49,512 nucleotides of DNA from DATKQY01 sp035532475 (GTDB taxonomy: Bacteria; Actinomycetota; Acidimicrobiia; Acidimicrobiales; Bog-793): NCBI GenBank assembly GCA_035532475.1, contig DATKQY010000024.1, forward strand, positions 1-49,512, in the 5' to 3' direction. A program made the translations under genes and the position numbers. The notes under the pieces were generated by a model. It made no database searches. It was not told where the DNA came from and saw only the letters and a list, made by a program, of their open reading frames with translations. Position 1 is the first letter of the stretch, and every line of letters begins with the position of its first letter. Positions 32,570 to 41,885 of this stretch are shown here, piece by piece.

Positions 32570-33700
32570 TCAGCCGGGTGTCGTCGCGGACATGGTGACG
32601 AAGTCACGTGCCCAGGCCGGATCGAAGAAGCGGCTCGGGCCTCCGGTCATCCCCGGTAGCAGGTCTGCGCCGTTGGCGGCCGAGGCCTGCACGCCCGTCG
32701 GAGCGGAGTACGCGGCGAAGACCGTCCAGAAGGGGTTGATGTCGAGCTCCATCGCCCGCACGGCACCGGCACGTTGGAGCAGCTCGGCAAGCTGCACGAC
32801 GTTGAGGGCCGGGCCCGAGACGTAGACGAGGGCTCCATCGGCGGTGACGCCGAGTCCCGAGCGCCAGACGTTCGGCGTGCCTCCGAGCGTGGACCCCCAG
32901 GCGGAGGTGTCGTACGGGCTGAGCCCGGGGACCGGTGCGCCGTGGTCGACCAGGAGGTTGAGGTTCTGGCGGACCGCCACCACCGCAGGGGTCATGCGGA
33001 CGTCGCGACCCCACATGCCGACCGTGGCCTTGCCGCTCCGGTAGATGACGAGCGAGGCGGCCCCCGCCCGCAGCGGCGCCGCGATCTTCCCCTCGCTGAA
33101 GTATCCGCCGTTCGCATCCTGCATCTTGAAGCCACCGTTGAAGGCGGCGACGACCGTCCGGGCAGCAGCGGGCTCGATCGGCGCGGTGTACTTCCAGCTC
33201 AGCCCGCCGGGGCTGATGCTCCCCGAGTAGAGCTTCGCACGGAGCAGCCTCGTGTCCATCCAGGCGACCCCGGCCTCGACCCCTGGGCTCCCCGGCTCCC
33301 GCAGCGTGGTCTCGTACACCGCAGGCTTGCCCGCGACTAGGCGGCCCGTCGCCCTCCAGCTCCCTTCCCCGGCGACGAGGGGCGCGAAGAAGGGGCGCAG
33401 CTGGACAGGTGACGGAAGGGGCCGGAGCGCCCGCGAACCGTGCCGCGGCGCTCCGGCCGCGGGTCTGGTGGGCCGCGTGGAGCGGGTCCACTGGGCTGCG
33501 GCGGCGGCCGCCGAGCTCGCCGCGAGCGCGCCGAGGGACACCGCCACGACGGCGGCCAGCAGCACCGACGCGCGTCTGCTGCCGCTGGATCCGCCGACGG
33601 CTGCGGGCAGGTCGCGCGCTCGCGGGCTCAGGCGGCGAGCGAGCGCCGCGGCGCCCGGGGCAGGCCCTCGGTGGGGGCGTTCACGGACAACCTCGTGCAT
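32570..33700 (-). CDS. Exported phosphodiester glycosidase (NAGPA) family protein
   Basis: A 376-residue protein with a 44-residue basic N-terminus, one hydrophobic segment at about 45-69 (SVLLAAVVAVSLGALAASSA) and an extracytoplasmic NAGPA-like domain (PF09992): VVAAFNGGFKMQDANGGYFS, LNLLVDHGAPVPG, SGLGVTADGALVYVSGPALN and AMELDINPFWTVF. Bacterial members are secreted or cell-wall linked and are thought to cleave sugar phosphodiesters; the substrate here is unknown. ATG 33700 gives the longest form; the true start could be nearer the membrane segment. Confidence 0.82.
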   Translation of the reverse strand: MHEVVRERPHRGPAPGAAALARRLSPRARDLPAAVGGSSGSRRASVLLAAVVAVSLGALAASSAAAAAAQWTRSTRPTRPAAGAPRHGSRALRPLPSPVQLRPFFAPLVAGEGSWRATGRLVAGKPAVYETTLREPGSPGVEAGVAWMDTRLLRAKLYSGSISPGGLSWKYTAPIEPAAARTVVAAFNGGFKMQDANGGYFSEGKIAAPLRAGAASLVIYRSGKATVGMWGRDVRMTPAVVAVRQNLNLLVDHGAPVPGLSPYDTSAWGSTLGGTPNVWRSGLGVTADGALVYVSGPALNVVQLAELLQRAGAVRAMELDINPFWTVFAAYSAPTGVQASAANGADLLPGMTGGPSRFFDPAWARDFVTMSATTPG

Positions 33701-33778
33701 GGGGCGGAGCGTAGGCCGTACGCTCCGGCTAGCGGGAGCGGGTGGTCGGCCGGGGTGGGTGAGCCGACGATCGTGTCG

Positions 33779-33962
33779 TCAGCGGCTCGGCGTCCAGCGG
33801 TGGCGGTGCTCCGGTCGTCCGGCGGCTGCGTAGCGGGGGGCAATCGTCGCCCGGCTCATCGTCTCGAGCTTCGTGAGGTAGCGCTGCGCGGTGGCGCGGC
33901 TGATGCCGAGGCCCGGCGCGACGTCGGTTGCCGAACGGCCCCCTCGCTGGACGCGAGGAGGA
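33779..33962 (-). pseudogene. C-terminal remnant of a CitB/DcuR-type response regulator
   Basis: On the minus strand the frame ending at 33779 reads SATDVAPGLGISRATAQRYL, then ATIAPRYAAAGRPEHRHRW before the stop: the helix-turn-helix and tail typical of the citrate/malate response regulators (SRxTARRYLE...PRYGGxGRPEHxYRW). The preceding helix, PIDAVEVLLASSEG, is in a different frame, so there is at least one frameshift, and the receiver domain is absent. It is a decayed gene end. Confidence 0.65.
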
Positions 33963-33989
33963 CCTCGACGGCGTCGATGGGGGGTGGGA

Positions 33990-34569
33990 ATGGCTGCCGT
34001 CCTCTGTGCCTTCGACCAGCAGACCGCGACGACGCTGTTCACAGCGGCTCGCGAGCTTGGCCGTCTGAACGTCCCCCGGGTCGGCGAGGACGTCCTCGGT
34101 TCTCCCGGCTACGGGCAGGCGATGGGCCAGCCGGCGTCGAGCCGGCATCTGTACACCGTGTCCACCGTGTCCCGACCGTGTCCGGAGGATCTCCCGGCGG
34201 CCTCGCGTACCGGCGCTATCTCTCCGACTACGCGGCGGTGTGGCACACGCGCCAGATCCTGAGCTCGTCATACAACAGGTACGACTCCGTGGTCATCGCG
34301 GCGCTGGCGATGACCGCGGCGCACTCGACGGACCCGTCGGTGTGGGGGAAGGACGTCATCAAGGTCTCGAACCCGCCGGGGACGAAGTGCTGCACCTACG
34401 CCGGCTGCGTCGTCTTGGTCGAGGCTGGCAAGAAGATCAACTACGAGGGTGCGACGGGGCCGGAGGACTTCAACCAGTACCACAGCACGTTCTCCGGTTT
34501 CGCCGCGTCCGGCTTCACCAGCACCAACCAGTTGGTCCAGCGCGGGTACGTCACCGCACAGCAGGTGTC
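33990..34569 (+). pseudogene. Remnant of a branched-chain amino-acid type ABC substrate-binding protein
   Basis: Two frames together give the C-terminal half of a periplasmic-binding protein. From 33990 one frame reads MAAVLCAFDQQTATTLFTAA and on to LYTVSTVS; near 34165-34190 the match moves to another frame: LAYRRYLSDYAAVWHTRQIL, SVVIAALAMTAAHSTD, then VEAGKKINYEGATGPEDFNQ and NQLVQRGYVTAQQV near 34569. KINYxGATGPxDF is a hallmark of Leu/Ile/Val-type binding proteins. The N-terminal half and signal peptide are missing and no transporter partners are nearby, so this is an inactive fragment. Confidence 0.7.
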
Positions 34570-35068
34570 GTCGGGGCGTGACCGAGCAGGCTCGAGGTGG
34601 GCCGGCCCGGACCGACGTCCGGGCTGGTCACACAGATCCTCGGAGCGGGCCGCCGCGAAGTTGAGCGAGGAGGCCGGGGGTGGCCCAGCACCACCTGCCC
34701 GGCCTCCTGACGAGCGGGAGGCGCTTCGGGAGCGGTGCGCGCCGGAAGGGGTCGAGCGCGTTCCAAGTGGCGGCCCCGCGACCGCGGGCCACACCGGTGG
34801 CGGCACCGGACAAGTCCAGGAAGTGTCGGAGGCGTCCTCCTCGCCCGTCGCCCGTCGCCGGGCGTCCGCGTCGCCGCGTTCGCCTGTGCTGCTTCGGGGC
34901 GCCCCCGTCCGGCCGCGGCGAATGTGCCGTTGGTCACTACCGCGGGTCCCCGTCGACGCCCGACGATGGCCGAGTCGGCCGGCCGATGGTCGGCGGATCG
35001 AGCTTGGCCCGACCGAGGGAGGAGACCATGCGCCGCCGTGACCCGCCGCCTCCCGGGGTGAAGGCGAG
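34570..35068. other. Interval without a supported gene before cydA
   Basis: About 500 bases of very GC-rich DNA. Open frames exist but are Arg/Pro/Gly-rich run-ons of the pseudogene frame and lack ribosome sites. The cydA promoter should lie here; no convincing -35/-10 pair or Rex-like palindrome was seen by eye. Confidence 0.4.
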
Positions 35069-36439
35069 ATGACGCTGCCGCTGCTCCTCGCCCGATGGCA
35101 GTTCGCGTTGACCACGATCTTCCACTTCTTCTTCGTCCCGGTGACGATCGGCCTCAGCGTCGTCGTCGCCACGATGCAGACGCTCGCGTACCGCCGCAAG
35201 GACGAGCAGTGGATGCGGCTGTCCCGCTTCTTCGGCCGCCTCTTCCTCATCAACCTCGCCGTCGGTGTCGTGACCGGGATCGTCCTCGAGTTCCAGTTCG
35301 GCATGAACTGGTCGTCCTACTCGGTGTTCGTCGGCAACATCTTCGGTGCGCCGCTCGCCATCGAGGGGCTGCTGGCGTTCTTCTTGGAGTCGACGTTCGT
35401 CGGGCTGTGGGTGTTCGGTCGCGACCGGCTGTCCCCCCGTCTTCACCTCGCGACCATCTGGGTGACGAGCGTCGGCACCGTCCTCTCGGCGTTCTTCATC
35501 CTCGCGGCGAACTCCTGGATGCAGCATCCGGTCGGCTACAAGGTGGAGCACAACAAGGCGGTGCTGACCGACTTCTGGGCGGTGCTCGGCAACTCGACGC
35601 TGTGGGCCTCGTTCATCCACACGGTCACCGCCGCCCTCGTCACCGCGGGTGCGCTCGTGCTCGGCATCGCCCTGTGGCACGTGCGCCGTGGCGAGCACCG
35701 GGCGGCGTTCGTGCGCGCGGCGGCCTTCGCCGCCGCCTTCACCCTCGTCAGCGTCCTCGTCACGAGCGTCGCCGGCGACCTGCAGTCCCGCCTGATGGAG
35801 TCCCAGCAGCCCATGAAGATGGCCGCGGCGGAAGCGCTCTACAACACCACCGACGGCGCGAGCTTCTCGATCCTCACGATCGGCAACCTCAACGGTTCGC
35901 CGGTGTTCCAGATCCGCGTCCCCCACGTGCTCTCGATGATCGCCGACCTGAGCTGGAACGGGCAGGTGCAAGGTGTCAACCAGGTCCAGGCGGCAGAGGT
36001 GGCGAAGTACGGCAAGGGGAGCTACGTCCCCGTCCTGTGGGTGACGTACTGGTCGTTCCGCCTGATGGTGGGGGCGGGCATCGTGTTGATCCTGTTGTCG
36101 GGGTGGGGCGTCGTGCTCGCACGACGCAAGCGCCTCGACGCGTCCGCCTGGTTCGGGCGGGCGGCGCTCGCCGGCATCGCCCTGCCGTTCCTCGCCAACA
36201 CCTCGGGCTGGATCTTCACCGAGATGGGACGCCAGCCGTGGCTCGTCTACGGATTGATGCGCACCGTGCAGGGCGTGTCGAGCACGTCCACAGCAGACGT
36301 TCTCACCACGCTGATCGGATTCGTCGCCCTGTACTCGGTGCTCGGCGTCATCGATGCGGTGCTCATGTTCCGGGCCGCCCGCAGGGATCTCGACGACGAG
36401 GCCGGCGAGACGATCGTCGCCCCCGGTCTCGTCTACTAA
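35069..36439 (+). CDS. cydA: Cytochrome bd oxidase subunit I
   Basis: A 456-residue subunit of the high-affinity quinol oxidase. H19 (in TTIFHFFFVPVTIGLS) is the haem b595 ligand; EGLLAFFLESTF holds the two conserved glutamates of the proton path; the GRQPW motif (EMGRQPWLVYGLMRT) is intact; and the quinol loop is short, as in most non-enterobacterial enzymes. It oxidises quinol and reduces oxygen in the membrane, mainly at low oxygen. The ATG is preceded by GAAGGCGAG. First gene of the cydABDC operon, 31 bases before cydB. Confidence 0.97.
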   Translation: MTLPLLLARWQFALTTIFHFFFVPVTIGLSVVVATMQTLAYRRKDEQWMRLSRFFGRLFLINLAVGVVTGIVLEFQFGMNWSSYSVFVGNIFGAPLAIEGLLAFFLESTFVGLWVFGRDRLSPRLHLATIWVTSVGTVLSAFFILAANSWMQHPVGYKVEHNKAVLTDFWAVLGNSTLWASFIHTVTAALVTAGALVLGIALWHVRRGEHRAAFVRAAAFAAAFTLVSVLVTSVAGDLQSRLMESQQPMKMAAAEALYNTTDGASFSILTIGNLNGSPVFQIRVPHVLSMIADLSWNGQVQGVNQVQAAEVAKYGKGSYVPVLWVTYWSFRLMVGAGIVLILLSGWGVVLARRKRLDASAWFGRAALAGIALPFLANTSGWIFTEMGRQPWLVYGLMRTVQGVSSTSTADVLTTLIGFVALYSVLGVIDAVLMFRAARRDLDDEAGETIVAPGLVY

Positions 36440-36470
36440 CGCTCCGACATGCTGCCTGGGAGGACGCCCG

Positions 36471-37574
36471 ATGGAGCCCTTCGCCAATCTCAACACCGCC
36501 TGGTTCGCGCTGATCGGCGTGCTGTGGGCCGGCTACCTCTTCCTCGAGGGCTTCGACTTCGGCGTCGCCGTCGTGACGCCGTTCCTCGTCCGTGACGAGC
36601 TCGACCGCCGGCTCTGCCTGAACGCCGTCGGCCCGACCTGGGACGGCAACGAGGTCTGGCTCCTCGTCGCCGGAGGTGCCACGTTCGCAGCCTTCCCGCT
36701 CTGGTACGCGCGCCTCTTCAGTGGCTTTTACCTCGCGCTCTTCCTCATATTGCTGGCACTGATCGCGCGAGGCGTCTCGTTCGAGTTCCGCGACAAGGAC
36801 CCGAGGCCGGCCTGGCGCTCGACATGGGACTGGGCGAACTTCCTCGGCAGCCTCGTGCCGGCCATCGTCTGGGGGGTCGCCTTCACCGATCTCGTGCACG
36901 GGCTCCCGCTCGGGCCGGATGGCCGATACACCGGTGGGCTGCTCGGGCTCCTCCATCCGATCGCCCTCCTCGGCGGTGTGACGAGCCTGGTCGTCTTCGC
37001 CTCCCACGGCGCGACGTTCCTCTCGTTGAAGACGACCGGCGAGCTCTCTGAGCGCGCCGAACGGGCGGCGCGCCTGCTGGCGCCGGTGGCCATGGCTGCG
37101 GCCGCCGGCACGTTCGCCTGGGTCGCGGCGGCGGGCCGGCCGGCCGTTCCGGGTGCCCTGCCGGGCGCCGTCCCCCTCGTCTTCGCGCTCGTCGCGCTCC
37201 TCGCGCTGGCCGCCCACGTGCTCCTGCTCGGGCGTGGGCGGCAGGGTTTCGCGTTCCTCGCGACCGGCCTGGCGATCCTCGCCACGATGGCCGCAGTCTT
37301 CGCCCGGATGTTCCCCGCCGTGCTGGCGTCTTCGTCGGTGGAATCGCACACCTTGACCATCGGCGAAGCGTCGGCGGGTCACCTGACCCTGGTGGTGATG
37401 ACGGTCGTCGCCGGGATCTTCACTCCGCTGGTCCTCGCCTACCAGGGCTGGACGTACTGGGTCTTCCGGGCACGTCTGGTCCGTCCGCCGGTCGGCCCCG
37501 CCGACGTGCTTCGCGAGTCCGGGGGCGCGACGCCGACTTCGCCGGCCGCGGGTCCGTTCGAGCGGCCGAGGTGA
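36471..37574 (+). CDS. cydB: Cytochrome bd oxidase subunit II
   Basis: A 367-residue membrane protein starting MEPFANLNTAWFALIGVLWA, with LFLEGFDFGVAVVTPFLVRD and GPTWDGNEVWLLVAGGATFA, the conserved CydB blocks around the entry of the quinol oxidase heterodimer. About eight to nine transmembrane segments. ATG 36471 follows GGGAGGA at 6 bases; the frame is open upstream into cydA but the ribosome site decides. Its stop overlaps the cydD start as GTGA, showing translational coupling. Confidence 0.96.
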   Translation: MEPFANLNTAWFALIGVLWAGYLFLEGFDFGVAVVTPFLVRDELDRRLCLNAVGPTWDGNEVWLLVAGGATFAAFPLWYARLFSGFYLALFLILLALIARGVSFEFRDKDPRPAWRSTWDWANFLGSLVPAIVWGVAFTDLVHGLPLGPDGRYTGGLLGLLHPIALLGGVTSLVVFASHGATFLSLKTTGELSERAERAARLLAPVAMAAAAGTFAWVAAAGRPAVPGALPGAVPLVFALVALLALAAHVLLLGRGRQGFAFLATGLAILATMAAVFARMFPAVLASSSVESHTLTIGEASAGHLTLVVMTVVAGIFTPLVLAYQGWTYWVFRARLVRPPVGPADVLRESGGATPTSPAAGPFERPR

Positions 37575-39358
37575 GCGCGAGCGCTCCCGTGCTCCGCGGC
37601 GGCGCCGGACCCGCCGTGGTGAAGCCGCAGCGCCCCGGCCTCGCCGCCCGACGGCTGCTCGCCGGGGTCGGAGGTGCCCGGCTGGGCGTCGCCGGCGGGG
37701 TCGCGCTCGGGCTCGTCTCGACCGCCACGGTGGTCGTCCAGGCGGTGATGCTGGCGCGTCTCATCGCCAGCGCCTTCCCGGAGGGACCGCCGGCCGCCGA
37801 CCGCGGGGGGCTGCTTGTCGGATTCGCGGCGGCCGCTCTCGGCCGTGCAGCCTGCACGTTCGCGAGCGAGATCCTCGGACGCGCCGGGGCAGAACGGGTC
37901 AAGGCGCACCTGCGGGCGGCGCTTGTCCTTCGCGTCGTCATCGGTCGCGGCCGGGCGCCGCGCAGCAGCGGAGAGATCGCGACGCTGGCCGGTCGGGGGC
38001 TCGACGCCCTCGATGTCTACGTCGCGCGCTGCCTGCCCGACCTGGTCCTCGGCGCCGCGGCGCCGCTCGCGCTCGTCGTCGCCGTCGGACTGATCGACTG
38101 GATCTCCGCGCTCGTCCTGCTCGTCGTGCTCGGGCTGTTCCCCCTCTTCGGCGCGTTCGTCGGCCGGAGCTCCGAAACACTCGCCCGGCGGCGATGGGGC
38201 GAGGTGAGTGCGCTCGGCGAGCGGCTCGTCGACCTGTTCGCCGGTCTGCCGGTGCTGCGGGCGTTCGGGCGTTCGGGCGACCAGCGGGCGGCGCTCGCCG
38301 AGGCGAGCGAGGCGCTGCGGCGTTCGAGCGTCGCCGCGTTACGCGTCGCGTTCCTCTCGGCGCTCGTCCTCGACACGCTCGCCTCGGTGTCGACCGCGCT
38401 GGTCGCGGTGCCGCTCGGCCTGCGCCTCGTCACGGGCTCGATTCGCCTGGCGCCGGCGCTCGCCGTGCTCATCGTCGCCCCCGAGGTGTTCCTGCCGCTC
38501 CGGCGCGCCAGTGCCGAGTTCCACGAGAGCGCCGAAGGCCTGGCTGCAGCGACGAAGGCCTTCGAGCTCCTCGGCGGCGACGTGCACGATGCCGGCGGGA
38601 AGACCGGAGGGACCGACGAGCGCACCCCCGTCCCCGATCCCGCGCGGGTACCGCTCAGGTTCCGCGGGGTCGAGATCGGCTTCGCCGGATCGCCCGTGCC
38701 GCTGCTGACAGGGGTCGAGCTGGAGATCGCCCCCGGCGAGCGCGTCGCTGTCATCGGCGCGAGCGGCAGCGGGAAGTCGACGCTGCTGCAGCTGTTGGCG
38801 GGCTTCGTGCTGCCCGCCAGCGGCGACGTGCTCGTCGGGGGCGGCCCGCTCACTTCGCTCGAGCCCGAGGCGTGGCGGGCCCAGACCGCCTATCTCCCCG
38901 AGCGACCGACCCTCCTGCCGGCGAGCTTGGCGGAGAACCTTCGGCTTGCGGCTCCCGACGCCGACGACGCGGCATTGCTGGCCGCGTTGGACGCGCTCGG
39001 AGCCGGTCCGCTCGTCGATGCGCTGGACGAGGGACTGGCCACCCGGCTCGGCGACGGTGGGAGGGCCCTGAGCGCCGGCCAGCGCCAGCGGGTGGCGCTC
39101 GCGCGGATCCTGCTCCGTCCGGCGACGCTCTACCTGCTCGACGAGCCGACGGCTCACCTCGACGCCGAGGCCGAACGCGTGGCGGTCGAGGCGCTCGGCC
39201 GAGCATTCCGCGGCGCGAGCGTCGTCGTCGTGACGCATCGGCCTGCCGTGCTGGCGCTGGCCGACCGCGTGCTCTCCCTGCAGGGGCGGACCGTGGTCGA
39301 GCTGACGCCGAGTCGGGCCGCGGACATCGCTGGCACCTCCGCGGCGGTCGCGACGTGA
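37571..39358 (+). CDS. cydD: ABC transporter CydD (cytochrome bd assembly)
   Basis: A 595-residue half-transporter: six-helix membrane domain (to about residue 330) followed by an ATPase with Walker A VIGASGSGKSTLLQLLAG, LSAGQRQRVALARILL and Walker B LYLLDEPTAHLD. CydDC exports cysteine/glutathione to set periplasmic redox for bd oxidase assembly in E. coli. Position between cydB and cydC and GTGA overlaps at both ends identify it as CydD. GTG start at 37571. Confidence 0.94.
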   Translation: MSASAPVLRGGAGPAVVKPQRPGLAARRLLAGVGGARLGVAGGVALGLVSTATVVVQAVMLARLIASAFPEGPPAADRGGLLVGFAAAALGRAACTFASEILGRAGAERVKAHLRAALVLRVVIGRGRAPRSSGEIATLAGRGLDALDVYVARCLPDLVLGAAAPLALVVAVGLIDWISALVLLVVLGLFPLFGAFVGRSSETLARRRWGEVSALGERLVDLFAGLPVLRAFGRSGDQRAALAEASEALRRSSVAALRVAFLSALVLDTLASVSTALVAVPLGLRLVTGSIRLAPALAVLIVAPEVFLPLRRASAEFHESAEGLAAATKAFELLGGDVHDAGGKTGGTDERTPVPDPARVPLRFRGVEIGFAGSPVPLLTGVELEIAPGERVAVIGASGSGKSTLLQLLAGFVLPASGDVLVGGGPLTSLEPEAWRAQTAYLPERPTLLPASLAENLRLAAPDADDAALLAALDALGAGPLVDALDEGLATRLGDGGRALSAGQRQRVALARILLRPATLYLLDEPTAHLDAEAERVAVEALGRAFRGASVVVVTHRPAVLALADRVLSLQGRTVVELTPSRAADIAGTSAAVAT

Positions 39359-41031
39359 GCCTCGAATGCGTCCCGATCCGGCCGGCGATCAGGCGCAGGC
39401 TCCTCGTGGCGTACGGGTGCGGGGTCCTGGCGTCCGCCGCCGCTGTCGGCCTGCTCGCCACCTCGGGCTGGCTGATCACGAGGGCGTCGCTGCGACCGCC
39501 CGTGCTCTCGCTCAGCGTCGCCATCGGCGCCGTGCAGGCGTTCGCCCTGGGGCGTGGGCTCGCCCGCTACGGCGAGCGCCTCGCGGTGCACGACGTGGCG
39601 CTCTCGCGCCTCGGACAGATGAGGCTGCACCTCTACGACGTCCTCGAGCCGCTCGTGCCGGGCGGCCTCGGGCGCGCCAGCACCGGGACCGTGCTGAGCG
39701 CCTTCGTGGCCGACACGGAGGCGGTCGCGACCGCCACGGCCCGGCGCCTCACCGCCTCGGTCGACCTCGTCGCGAGCGGGTCGCTCGGTGTTGGCCTTGC
39801 GGTGCTGATCGACCGACGTGTGGCGGTGGTCCTCGTCTCCGGGGTCGGCGCGGCGACCGTTCTCGCGCTCGCGGTGTCGCGACTCGACGCCCGGGCGACG
39901 AGGCGCGAGGCGGCCGTTCGTGCCGGGGTGGCCGACGCCGTCATCGAGGCGGCCGCGAGCGCCCCAGAGCTCGCCGCGTACGGCCGCGCCGATCTGGTCG
40001 CGGAGCGCCTCGCCGGGCTCGCGCTCCGCTCGCGCTCGGTCGCCCTGCGCCGTTCGCTCGTGAGCGGCCTCGGGCGCGCCATCGCGGTCTGCGCGGGGGC
40101 CGCGACGCTCGTGGCCGTCGCGGCGACCGGCCTATCCGAGCACGGCGCGCACCGGCTGAGCGGTGTGGCTCTGGCCGTGGTGGTGTTCGACACCATGGCG
40201 GTGCTCGAGGCCTGCGGCGCGCTGCCCGACGCCCTCGCCGGTGGGCAGGCGGGTCGGGCGGCGTCGGCGCGACTCGGAGCGCTCGCCGCCCTCGATCCGC
40301 CGACGCTCGAGCCCGTGGTGCCCTCTCCGCCACCCCCCCGTCCGGCCGGCGTGGCGCTCGAGTCCGCCTGGGTACGCGCTCGGGACGGGACCGTGCTGCT
40401 CCGCCAGGTCGACCTCGCGGTCCCCCCCACGCGACGCGTCGCGCTCGTCGGTCCGAGCGGGGCCGGGAAGACGACCGCCGTCCATGCGCTGTTGCACTTC
40501 GTGGCCTGTGACCCCGGGCGCGCCGTCCTCGGCGGGCGGGACGTCGCCTCGCTCGGACGCAGCACCCTGGCCGCGCGGATCGGCTGGGTCCCGGAGGATC
40601 CGCACGTCTTCGCCGACTCGCTCGAGGCGAATCTGGCGCTCGCCGATCGGGACGCCGAGCCGGACCGCCTCGTCGCGGTGCTGCGCCGGGTCGGTCTCGG
40701 CGACTGGTTCGAGGCGCTCCCTGAAGGTCTCGCGACGAGGATCGGCGTCGGTGGCCGACCCCTGAGCGCCGGCGAGCGTCAGCGTCTGGCGCTCGCCCGG
40801 GCGCTGCTCGCCGACCCCGACGTGCTGCTCCTCGACGAGCCGACCGCGCACCTCGACCCCACCACCGCCGTAACGGTGCTGTCTGAGCTGTTCGACGCGG
40901 CGGCCCGGCGCGCGGTGCTGGCCGTGGCGCACGACGACGCCGTGCGCTCCCACGTCGACGCGGTGGTGACCCTCGAGGAAGGCCGCGTCGTCGCCCGGGA
41001 GCTGCTCGGCCTGAAGTCCACCGAGCGCTGA
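39355..41031 (+). CDS. cydC: ABC transporter CydC (cytochrome bd assembly)
   Basis: A 558-residue half-transporter, partner of CydD. The N-terminus RPAIRRRLLVAYGCGVLASA then ATSGWLITRASLRPPVLSLS is typical of CydC, followed by the six-helix domain and an ATPase with VGPSGAGKTTAVHALL, LSAGERQRLALARALL and VLLLDEPTAHLDP. GTG 39355 overlaps the cydD stop as GTGA. The frame is open far upstream inside cydD, but that is only a shadow. A strong hairpin 8 bases after the stop ends the operon. Confidence 0.94.
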   Translation: MSLECVPIRPAIRRRLLVAYGCGVLASAAAVGLLATSGWLITRASLRPPVLSLSVAIGAVQAFALGRGLARYGERLAVHDVALSRLGQMRLHLYDVLEPLVPGGLGRASTGTVLSAFVADTEAVATATARRLTASVDLVASGSLGVGLAVLIDRRVAVVLVSGVGAATVLALAVSRLDARATRREAAVRAGVADAVIEAAASAPELAAYGRADLVAERLAGLALRSRSVALRRSLVSGLGRAIAVCAGAATLVAVAATGLSEHGAHRLSGVALAVVVFDTMAVLEACGALPDALAGGQAGRAASARLGALAALDPPTLEPVVPSPPPPRPAGVALESAWVRARDGTVLLRQVDLAVPPTRRVALVGPSGAGKTTAVHALLHFVACDPGRAVLGGRDVASLGRSTLAARIGWVPEDPHVFADSLEANLALADRDAEPDRLVAVLRRVGLGDWFEALPEGLATRIGVGGRPLSAGERQRLALARALLADPDVLLLDEPTAHLDPTTAVTVLSELFDAAARRAVLAVAHDDAVRSHVDAVVTLEEGRVVARELLGLKSTER

Positions 41032-41038
41032 GCGCCTG

Positions 41039-41059
41039 CAGCCCGGCGCTGCCGGGCTG
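41039..41059 (+). terminator. Terminator hairpin of the cydABDC operon
   Basis: CAGCCCGGC (41039-41047) and GCCGGGCTG (41051-41059) form a perfect 9-bp stem with a 3-base loop, starting 8 bases after the cydC stop. No T-run follows, as is common in actinobacteria. Confidence 0.75.
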
Positions 41060-41269
41060 GGCGGCTCAGCTCGACCAGATGGCGCGATCACGACGCAGCC
41101 TTGGCGGCGCCGTCCCGCCCGCCGTGAGCGTCTGGTGCAGAGGTCGTGCGCGACGACGACCCTGGCCGCTCGCCCTGCTCAGGGAGGGCCTTTCGGGTGG
41201 GCAGCATCGGCGGTCGGCGATTCGCCGAGACGAGCTCTGCGGGCGCCAATCCCGCTGGATCGCGACGCG

Positions 41270-41665
41270 TCAGGGAGGCCGCGGCACCCGGGCGCGCTGC
41301 TGACCCGACCGGGTCGAGCAGGCCGCGCAGTGGCGGGTCTCGGGAAGCGCGCCGATCCGCTCGGGAGGGATGGGCTGCCCGCACATCTCACAGGCGCGCC
41401 GCCCGCTGGCGTTCGGCGACCGGAGCGCCGCGTCGAGCTCCGACAGGCGGCCGAGCGCGTGGTCGAGCAACGCGATCACGCGTGCGCGCTCGAACCCGAT
41501 CGTCGATCCTTCGGCGTCGTGCTCGTCGTCGGGCGGGTTCGTCGAGACGCTCTCGAAGAGGTCGCCGAGCTCCTCTTCGAGCTCGGCGACCTGAAGCGCC
41601 ACACGCTCCCGCTCGGCGCGTACGAGCTCTTCGACGTCGAGTTCGTCGTCCGCGCCAGGTCCCAC
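41270..41665 (-). CDS. DksA/TraR-type zinc-finger protein
   Basis: A 131-residue protein with a charged helical N-terminus (about 10-85, coiled-coil-like) and a C4 zinc finger CEMCGQPIP...CAAC (C92, C95, C113, C116), the layout of DksA/TraR proteins, which enter the RNA polymerase secondary channel; actinobacterial members are often just called TraR/DksA-like. The fold matches but the coiled-coil tip DxxDxA is not clear, so a DksA-like effect on transcription is uncertain. GTG start at 41665. The gene is convergent with the cyd operon. Confidence 0.8.
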   Translation of the reverse strand: MGPGADDELDVEELVRAERERVALQVAELEEELGDLFESVSTNPPDDEHDAEGSTIGFERARVIALLDHALGRLSELDAALRSPNASGRRACEMCGQPIPPERIGALPETRHCAACSTRSGQQRARVPRPP

Positions 41666-41885
41666 GGTTCAAGGCTATGTGAGATGCATGGGGATGCAGG
41701 ACGGATCACCCGTGTCTTTGGCGTTCTGGGTTATCCGCGGCCGTCGCGAGAGGGCGCCAACAAGTGCCAGTCTGCGAGGACGTCGGCCTCCGAAGAACGC
41801 CGGGCGGCTCTCGGACGCGAAACCTTCAGGGAGGCCCGACCTCAAGGCGACGGTTGGGGAAGTCGGCGATGGTGCGGAGATCGGT

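Noticed and set aside
33440..35041. 533-codon plus-strand frame
   Set aside because: Only the middle part (about 34190-34569) matches a family; the rest is antisense of the NAGPA-like gene and GC-rich run-on.
38194..39354. In-frame extension of cydC into cydD
   Set aside because: The region is fully explained by cydD in another frame, and GTG 39355 overlaps the cydD stop as in the other cyd junctions.
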